DNA of 64,000 nt, from positions 41,529,137-41,593,136 of the forward strand of contig JARWIR010000007.1 in assembly GCA_029959085.1 (NCBI GenBank), written 5' to 3'. Within the stretch, counting starts at the first letter, position 1. Every line of letters begins with the position of its first letter. This document shows, one piece after another, positions 55,720 to 64,000 of this stretch. The translations under genes and the position numbers were made by a program. The stretch comes from Nemophila menziesii. Its lineage: Eukaryota; Streptophyta; Magnoliopsida; Boraginales; Hydrophyllaceae. Under the pieces are notes generated by a model. It was not told where the DNA came from, did not search any database, and worked only from the letters and a program-made list of their open reading frames with translations.

Positions 55720-57020
55720 AGAAGCTAAATATTTCAGCCACAGGACTAACTTGCAATATATAGCAACTAAGGGAGCCAATTGCGATACGGGTAATGGGCC
55801 AGCTATGCAGACTTTCGGAGAGTTTGAGATTACTTTTGGGGCCTTTAATTTGGAGGATATAAACTGAAGGGATTCTTTTGCAAATTCCAAAAGTTTAGGG
55901 GCGTAAATGGAGGCGGACAATTTACTTGCAGCTGCTTCTAATTTGATTAAAGGGGCCGTGGGTATTAGTCCTAATAATTCAGGGGTCAAAGTATCAAATA
56001 AGATGGTTAAGGGAGCTGATCAGATGCGTGAGAAAGTTACAGGGTTTACTCAACTAATCACGGAAAATATAGGGACTTTAACTCCCTATTCCAACGTATT
56101 CGCTACTACTGATATAAACTTCATGGCCATTCCAAAACTTGTAGAAAATTCAGGACCATTTCGAAAACACCAGATAATTCAAGTGAAATTTCGAATTTAC
56201 CAAATACTCAAGGGGCTAACTCGCAACTACCAACATCTCCAGGGGTAAATTCGCAATTTAGTAAAGTTGTAAAATCTTAGAGACCAATTGGAATATTTCT
56301 GAAACTTCAAGGAGCATTTTGGCTTTAAGTGAAAGTACAGGGGCTGGTTCGCGATATCCCAAAATTACAGGGTCTGATTTGTATTTTACTATAACTTCAC
56401 GGGCTTATTCAAGAATCCCAGAAATTCCAGGGTTTGGTTCGAATATTCCAGCTAATTCAGGGGCTTCTTCGCAATTACCGAAACATGCTGTGATTCTTTC
56501 GAAAAAACCAGGATATAAAGGGGTTGAACTTCAAACTTTTGGAAATAAGGGAGCTGGTGATTTGCTTGTTACTAAATACTGCAACAACTGATTTATTTAA
56601 CAACTATTCAAGGACTTCAAAGGCAAATAAAAATGCTACAGCTCCTGTTTTGATTATTAGCAAGCCTAATGCTGATGCACTTAATTATAATAGGAATGAT
56701 GTGCTTTTCTCGAAAGCTATAACTACTGCAAATCAACCTATAGAAGGCCCGAAAAAACACAGTAATTCGAGTTTCGGGACAAGAGCTTTTAATTGGTGAA
56801 TTTCATTCCGAAAATACTAGCTCCGAGCCTATTTCAAACCCGAATAATATGCGAGTTAAATATGAGGATGACCGGTTCATGGACGCCAACGATAGCTTGG
56901 AATATCAACATGAGACACCCCCCACTTTTGATGATCAGTACAACCACAAACTCAAGGGATCGAGACAAAATGCGGGATTATGCTACTTTGCGCACCAAAG
57001 GAAATAATCAGTGTTTATTT
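55720..57020 (+). pseudogene. Degraded coding region made of 30-bp (10-codon) repeats
   Basis: From about 55970 to 56500 the sequence repeats every 30 bp or so with CAGGGGCTxxTTCGCAATxxCC as the core. In frame at 56319-56500 this gives ten-residue units such as GAGSRYPKIT, GFGSNIPANS and GASSQLPKHA. Similar units occur at 56150-56260 in other frames. Stops and shifts break the region. The downstream part to 57020 has a polar composition. I suspect the repeat region of a retrotransposon ORF1 but see no zinc finger to prove it. Confidence 0.45.
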
Positions 57021-57119
57021 TGAGTCGGCTTGTATGCCATAATTTGTGCCCTCATCTCCCCTTTATGGGAGTTAGTGGGTTTTTCTTTGATGTTCATTGA
57101 TTTTTACTAGTACTACACT

Positions 57120-57305
57120 TAGTTTATTTCTACAAGGGCATACTTTGGATTGTATCGAGAGGTACAAGGCTCGAACTCCTCCCTGAACATGGGTCACCTA
57201 GTTCTGATTTACCATGAGAATATATATGGGGAGGCATGTATATCTCCGTGGGATTAGTCGGGTGCACGTAAGCTAGCCCGGAACCCATGTAACCAAAAAA
57301 AAAAT
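57120..57305 (+). mobile_element. SINE-like retroposon
   Basis: It contains AAGGCTCGAACTCCTCCC, close to the Pol III box B (GGTTCGANNCC), and ends GGGATTAGTCGGGTGCACGT then AAGCTAGCCCGGAACCC and a poly(A) run. That tail is typical of several plant tRNA-derived SINEs. Box A is weak and no target duplication was found. Confidence 0.6.
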
Positions 57306-57514
57306 ATTATTATTCACCTGACCGAATTTTTTTTATGTAAAGTAATAAACTTGCATAACATGTTGGTTATGTACAGGTAACTGTAAATGAATATGTATTG
57401 TAGCATCATGGGTTATATTTACAAGTACATAGTTCACCATCAAATGCACTATTGCTTGAATATTAATGTAGGATGCAAAAGGCGTTAATAATTATGTAAA
57501 TAAATCATTATATT

Positions 57515-58980
57515 ATTGCTAATTTTTGAATATAAGCCAAGCTCCATAAAGATTTCACTATGCAACCTATGGAACGTGAAATATATTCGGCCTTGTTATA
57601 GCAAATCATTTAAAATAATAAAACAGATAAATAAATAGATTATGAACTATAAATAGGTAATCATCATAGATGATAAAATTCACTCTAATAGCATCACATA
57701 TATATATTCCAGCTGTATAGATATTCAATAATTACATTGAAGACAGTAATCAAACGTATTTAAAGATAAGTGTGAATATGTACTCTCTTTCTTTCCATTA
57801 CTCCTTTGCTTATTTTTATACTCCAAAATCTTATTATTATTATTTTTTTGTTCAAAAATTCAAAATCTTATTAATTAATAGGTCATTTGATATTTTTTCA
57901 AATTAATATCAATTTTTGTATATAAGTTACAATTTCTTGAACTACTTTTTCAAAAGTATACTTACATCAAAAAATAGCCACATCATACAAAATATCCATA
58001 ATTAACTTTAGTTTCTTGAAAAAAGCCCAAAGTTATAATTAATTATTTAATTTTCATCAAAAAGTTGGTAGCTGTCCCAATATTATTTTGTCAAAAAAAT
58101 GATGAAGGATCAGTAAGGAGATTATCAAAGATGTGTAAAGAAAAAAAGGAAAATTATTATAGATGTCCATTCTATCATGACGTTAATATACATTAGCCTA
58201 GCTTTCTCCTATCTATGTCTAAGCTAAGTTTACATTAGCCATATAGTTCTAAAATTTGTTTTTTCTTTCGATTTGTGCTAAACAAAAAATTCTTCCTGCA
58301 TTCGTATTCGACCATAAGTGAAATGTTGGTCCCACATGATTGCTCCCGGACACCCACATCTATATGTATCCTTATGTCTAGTAGTTATTTATGTAAGAAC
58401 CTACACTACATACAACTTCTTCACATTGCAATTTGTTTAGCAATTTATTACCAAGAAATTGACATTTGTCCTTTTCTTTGTTCCGAATCGGCATTTGTCT
58501 ATACACGCTCAAATGTGCTTGCAAACAAAAGAGTTAATAACATAAAATCAAATGAATTAAATTATGACTTATCACACAAAACGTGAAATTTAAATGAACA
58601 AATGATAATATATTTAGAATAATATTGATCATCACCTAACAATCAGTTATAATATAATTCTACCTGATTTTTTTTCTCTCTTCTATTTTAAATATAAATT
58701 GATCTATGTATTGCTCAACAATATTGTCCCAGGAATACAAATATATATCCATATATAGTCAGTTTTTGACTTTTACGTAAGTTTATTTACTTTCTTAGAC
58801 AAAACTTTTAAAAGTGCTTACTAACGTTGTTCTAAGAATAATGCTGTATAGAGAGAAAAAAAATAATTACGCATCACTTTGAGACAGTCTTACACGGATT
58901 CCTCAAGGTTTGTAAAAACACTCATATCCTCTCCCACTATATAACAAACCCCAGATTGCAAATAAGATCATTGCAATACA
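57515..58980 (+). promoter_or_regulatory. Promoter region of the second xylosidase gene (duplicated)
   Basis: Collinear with 30685-31698. A TATA-like CTATATAAC lies at about 58937-58945, about 40 bp before the start codon, as in the first gene. About 400 bp (58490-58890) is extra compared with the proximal region of the first gene, but it matches that gene's distal module at 30400-30580. Confidence 0.65.
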
Positions 58981-61782
58981 ATGGCCTCTCAGCATAAACA
59001 CCCTCTTTTTCTCTGTTTCCATATTCTCGTTTACATTTTAAGCCAATTTTCAGCAAAAAATAATCTAGTCATTGCAAAAAACTCGCCTGTTTTTGCATGT
59101 GACGAAAGCAAACCAGAACTAGTACAATTTCCCTTCTGTGATACATCACTAGACTCGAAATCCCGGGTGAATGATCTAGTAAATAGGCTGACATTAGAGG
59201 AGAAAATCGGATTTTTGGTGAGTAGTTCAAAGGGTGTTGATAAGCTTGGAATACCAAAGTATGAGTGGTGGTCTGAAGCCTTACATGGAGTTTCACATTA
59301 TGGCCATGGCACAAATTTTGGCGGCTTGATTCGTGGTGCTACTAGCTTCCCTCAAGTCATTCTTACTGCAGCTTCTTTCAATGAAACATTATTCGAAACC
59401 ATCGGAAAGGTAAACACTTCATTAAGATATGGCTATGCCTTTGAATCGAGAATCTTACAAACAAGTATATGTGCAGGTTGTTTCGACAGAGGCTAGAGCT
59501 ATGTACAACATTGGTTCATCTGGATTGACATTTTGGTCCCCAAATGTAAACATATTTAGAGATCCTCGATGGGGTAGAGGACAAGAAACTCCAGGTGAAG
59601 ATCCAACCCTTTCTAGTAAATACGCTGCAGCTTATGTAAAAGGCTTACAACAAAGAGAAGATGGTGATCATGATAAACTCAAAGTTGCTGCTTGCTGTAA
59701 ACATTACACTGCGTATGATTTGGATAACTGGAAAGGGGTCGAACGATACACTTTCAATGCTGAGGTAATTTTATTTAGCATTGTATAAATAGTATTTATA
59801 ATAAATTCTTCTATGAGAGGTTAAGTGTTTTCTTTACGTGTTAGGTTACGGATCAAGATATGGAAGATACATTCCAGGTACCATTCAAGAGCTGTGTTGT
59901 TGATGGAAATGTTGCGAGTGTGATGTGTTCGTATAATCAAGTTAACGGAAAACCTACCTGTGGTGATCAAGAACTTCTATCCGGTGTGATTCGAGGCAAA
60001 TGGAATTTGAATGGGTACGGATTTGTTTTTTCATAGTCATTTTTCCTGATTTCTGTTGTTTCATAAATACACTAAACTTTCATTTTTGCAGGTACATAGT
60101 TTCTGATTGTGATTCTGTAGAGGTGATTTTCAATGCACAGCGCTATACGAAAACACCAGAGGAGAGTGCTGCTTTGGCGATAAAATCTGGTAATCTTTGT
60201 TCAAGTCTTATGATAAAAGTTTCACAATCAGCTTTGAAATAAAGTTCTGGATTTGTCCTTCAAACCACAGGACTGGATCTTAATTGTGAAAATTTCCTGG
60301 GACAATACACTGAAGCTGCTGTAAAAAAGGGATTATTGAATGAATCGGATGTAGATCGAGCCATTTCCTACACTTTTACGACACTGATGAGACTCGGATT
60401 CTTTGATGGAGATCCAAGTAAACAACTTTACGGAGATCTTGGTGTAAAAGATGTATGCACCCCAGAACATCAAGAGCTTGCTCTTGATGCTGCAACTCAA
60501 GGGATTGTATTGCTCAAGAACTCCCAAAAATCGTTACCTCTTTCTCTCATAAACATCAGATCCTTAGCAGTAATAGGACCTAATGCTAATGCCACTTTCA
60601 CCATGATTGGAAATTACGAAGGTTATTATAAACACTCTATCTTGGATTGAAATCTCATTTAAAACGAGTCAGGAAAGTTTTAATCAATCTGGGTATTTGC
60701 AGGCTATCCATGCAACTATATATCACCATTAAAAGGTCTGAGCACTCAAGTTCCAACTGTATATCACCCTGGATGTGAATTTATTAATTGTACGACAGCA
60801 CAAGTGGGAGAAGCGAAAAAAGTAGCAGCAAAAGCCGATGCGGTTGTTCTAGTAATGGGAACTGATCAATCTATTGAGAGGGAGGGTTTAGATAGAGTTG
60901 ATATTACTCTTCCAGGACAACAGGAACTTTTAATATCCGAGGTTGCAGAAGCTGCTAAAGGACCTGTGATTCTTGTAATAATGTCTGGTTCTGGCATGGA
61001 TGTTCAGTTTGCTAAAGATAATCCAAAAGTGACTAGTATTCTTTGGGTTGGTTTTCCTGGTGAAAAAGGTGGAGCTGCAATAGCAAACGTGATCTTCGGA
61101 TATCATAATCCAAGTAAAAATAATAAATCTCTTATTTTTCCAGTTTTCGTTTTATGCTTAATTAATTTTATTATGTGTGTTGATCCGAGTAAATTTCATT
61201 GTAGGTGGAAAGCTACCAATGACATGGTATCCACAATCATTTACGAAAAAGGTCCCAATGACTAACATGAACATGAGACCGGACCCTAAAACGGGCTATC
61301 CTGGTCGATCTTATCGTTTTTACACGGGTCCAACTGTTTATTCATTTGGAGATGGACTAAGCTATTCTAATTTCGTCTATGAGTTCATTCAATCCCCACC
61401 TGAGCTCATCTCGATTCCTCTAGAGGACGACCATGTTTGTCGTTCACTGACGTGCAATTCCATCGATGTTGATGAGGAAACGTGTAAGAATTTGGATTTC
61501 GGTGTCCATTTCAGAGTTAAAAATGTGGGGACAATGAGTGGAAGGCATACCGTGTTATTGTTTTCTAATCCTCCCTCGGTGCATAATTCACCGCAGAAGA
61601 ACTTATTAAGTTTCGAAAAAGTGTATTTGGAACCACAAGCAGAAGGTTTGGTTAGATTCAATGTTAATGTTTGCAAGCATTTGAGCATTGTAGATGAGCT
61701 AGGCAAGAGGAAAATTGGCTTCGGGAAATATGTGCTTCACTTTGGTGGAGATTTGAAACACTCATTGACTATGAGCATTTAG
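58981..61782 (+). CDS. GH3 beta-D-xylosidase/alpha-L-arabinofuranosidase-type enzyme, copy B
   Basis: Exons: 58981-59409, 59477-59764, 59845-60014, 60092-60189, 60271-60621, 60703-61113, 61205-61782. Every exon has exactly the length of its counterpart in copy A, and the product is again 774 residues. Signal peptide, GH3 barrel ([41 protein letters not shown]), GH3 C-terminal domain and fibronectin-III-like domain are all present. Here the conserved family forms [14 protein letters not shown] and [11 protein letters not shown] are kept, so B looks like the standard enzyme. One oddity is SDCDSVEV, where BXLs usually have SDCDSVGV (as copy A does). The enzyme should act in the cell wall on xylan or arabinan side chains. 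A poly(A) signal AATAAA is at 61799-61804. A LINE lies just downstream. Confidence 0.94.
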
Positions 61783-61859
61783 ATATTATCTTATTGCTAA
61801 TAAAGAAAAAGGAAAGTTTTAAATAATGGAACTTGCAATGATCAGTAAATTAGTTGTGT

Positions 61860-64000
61860 ATTTTTTTTTTTATACATCTGAGACATAAACATAAAGCCGA
61901 AACTAATAAAAACTAACTAGTCCCATATGAGAAATCTATCACTACTCTGGAAGGTGCATATCCACTGTTATCCCTTGTTAACCTACTCTTCAGGTACTCT
62001 GGAAGAACATCATATACGCACGGCTTCTCAATCAAATCAGCACCCCTTTTAGCCCGCAAGTCCGTGTCCGTGTATATATTAGCCTCTCGATAGATAGAAT
62101 TTACCTCAAATCCAGGATTAATCCTTAGCATCTCACTACAATCCTGCCCAATATGAAGATCCCGACTCTTGGAACTTCCACCGCCCTTCACTAGCGCATG
62201 AAACTCCCGCGAGTCTGTCTCAACATACAAGTTTTAAAGACCACAATTCAACACCCAACGCAACCCATAATGCAATGCCAATACTTCCGAATGCGATGAG
62301 GATTCTACTACACACGGTCCGGAAAAACCGGCAATAAAGGCTCCATCTTCGTCTCTAAGTAATCCACCTATACCGGCTTTTCTACTCCTCGGGTCATAAC
62401 AACCATTTATATTCAATTTTATTTTACCTTGTGGTTCGATCCATTTGACTAGCGTGTTTCTTGCCGATCTTATTACTCCACCATCGCATTCTTTACCCCA
62501 CGCCAAGGCGGAATCACTCGCCATCCTGATCTTCTCTCTTTTCAACCCCGCAATACGCGGAGCCGTTACGGAATCATTAAAAATTACTTCATTCCTTCTC
62601 GTCCAAATAATATTAATTGCTGCAACAAAAATTAATGGCCAATGAAGGCCCCCATAATAAAACTTTGTACTCAAATGAGCTCCAACCCACTTTTTCATGA
62701 TAGCACATAAAGAATTTGACCCTTCAAGTCTCTGCTCCCCTTCAGCGCTGAAACTAACATCTCCTGTCCACCCAAGAAGTTCCAAATGAATATTGAATAA
62801 TTCATGTGGCCAAGATAACTCTACATTATAATTCTTAGCCACTAATGTGAAGTCACGAATAACAGCAGCCCACCCAATCGTTGACTCACCAACTTCCGAA
62901 CCCAATGCACCAGTAGCCCAAATCATGTGTGGACCTACTGTCCCTAATTCATTCCCTCGTCAAGGCTGCAGAAAACCAAACTCTCTCCACACAGCAGTTG
63001 CTACCTTGCAGCTAATAAAAATATGTCGGATATCTTCCTTCTCGGCCCCACAAATAATACACGATTTAGTTTCTACAACATTTCTTTTAAACAAATTAAC
63101 CGCTGTTGGGAGTTTATCCCGCACAATCCGCCATAATAAAAATCGTAACTTCTGAGGGCATTTCAAACTCCAAATCCTTTTCCAATTAAACGTTGGATCA
63201 GGAAGAATATTTTCTATACACGCAAGAGCCGACCTAACCGAGAATTGGCCCGACAACTCATGTTTCCATTTATAGTGAACTCCGTCCGCATCAGTAACCT
63301 CTACAATCCCTTCTTTCAATAATTTAGTTCCTGGTACAATGGCTTTATATGCATTCGAATCGTTAACCTTTAATTCCCGTTGGAGTAGACCATCTTTAAA
63401 ATATTTATTTTTAAAGATTTCTAACCATGCGACTTTATCATTACAAAGAAATTTCCACCCCAATTTTGCTAGGAGAGCCAAATTAAAATTCTTTGCACTT
63501 CTTAATCCTAATCCACCAACCTCTTTCGCTTTACACAATTGATCCCACGCAACCCAGTAAATTTTTCTCTTTTCATCCGAAGATTCCTATATAAAGTCCC
63601 TGACTATCCGATCAATCTCTCCACATACATAGATTGTGAGCTTTATCACCTGCATTTGGTAGGTTGGAATCGCACAAAGAACTGATTGTGCAAGTGTTGC
63701 ACGACCTGCTAAAGACAAGATTTTCGTCTTCCAAGCCGCTAATTTACCCCTCATCCTTTCCACTATCTTCTTATAAAATCCTTTCGATAAACGCCCTGCT
63801 TGTATAGGTGCATCCAAATAAGTTCCAAACGACTCACTAAGACAAAAAGCACTCACTCCAGCCAACTCGAATTGATTTTCTATTGGAACATTACGTGAAA
63901 ATATATGAGGGACTTACTTGCTTTATTGTTTGACCTGCTTCTTTACAGAATATATCCATAGTCTCCTGAATCAAATTCACCTGTGAAATTGACGCTTCCC
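61860..64000 (-). mobile_element. LINE retrotransposon, 3' part, runs off the window
   Basis: A T run at 61860-61871 marks the poly(A) end. ORF2 on the - strand stays in one frame from 63865 to 61913, broken only by stops near 63587, 62960 and 62234. Parts in order: the end of reverse transcriptase (GRLSKGFYKKIVERMRGKLA, LSLAGRATLAQSVL); a TAG in place of Trp; WVAWDQLCKAKEVGGLGLRS; the zf-RVT domain with CIICGAEKEDIRHIFISC; then RNase H (GIGGLLRD, SEVLAL, VETDS). RNase H has LNINGC where the first catalytic Asp would be, so that residue is Asn. It inserted about 80 bp after the copy B stop codon. Endonuclease and ORF1 would lie past 64000. Confidence 0.88.

Noticed and set aside
1..64000. tRNA or rRNA genes
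   Set aside because: No complete cloverleaf or rRNA segment was found; only tRNA-like SINE boxes occur near 15-34 and 57168.

Overview
The window is nuclear DNA of a flowering plant, most likely a eudicot. It is AT-rich, its genes are split by GT..AG introns, and it is packed with plant transposon families. Only three genes look intact, and all are on the + strand: a SERK/BAK1-type LRR receptor kinase (4898-8144), and two copies of a GH3 beta-xylosidase-type cell-wall hydrolase (31699-34473 and 58981-61782). The two hydrolases have seven exons of identical lengths, and their promoters are also duplicated.

Layout. 1-4.2 kb: SINE and hAT scraps, a GC-rich block that looks organelle-derived (956-1445), and a Mutator-like element that carries its own promoter (2676-4211). 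4.2-8.9 kb: the SERK gene, with a minisatellite in intron 1. 8.9-30 kb: a nested transposon complex. It holds a LINE fragment, a Ty1/copia element (10977-18264) with a 3.6-kb Helitron inside its 5' LTR, several MITEs, a decayed CACTA transposase (21640-24872), a hAT-like MITE with a perfect 8-bp target duplication, and a CACTA-type end with subterminal repeats (28735-29130). Two pieces of one LRR receptor-like protein gene lie 15 kb apart around this complex (10058-10157 and 25669-25818). Two spliced exons of another gene sit at 27433-27694.

30-35.6 kb: the first xylosidase gene and a BED/DUF659 hAT transposase relic. 36-57.3 kb: transposon and satellite territory. It has gypsy-like leader remnants, a LINE tail with a 15-bp target duplication, two fold-back elements with CACC/GGTG arms, a third chimeric MULE-like element, a near-perfect MITE, a second promoter-bearing MULE (46291-49446), an inverted block of telomere-like repeats, a 30-bp coding-type repeat and a SINE tail. 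57.5-64 kb: the second xylosidase gene with its duplicated promoter, then a LINE on the - strand that runs off the window and keeps one reading frame with three stop codons.

The genes are independent and do not form an operon. Both xylosidase copies encode secreted wall enzymes. SERK is a plasma-membrane co-receptor. The most unusual material is the MULE family with conserved internal promoters, TIRs and 9-10 bp target duplications; the fold-back elements sharing a GC-rich CGCGCGTG module; the Helitron-in-LTR nesting; and the dismembered LRR gene. All family names come from motif recognition by eye. No database search was run.
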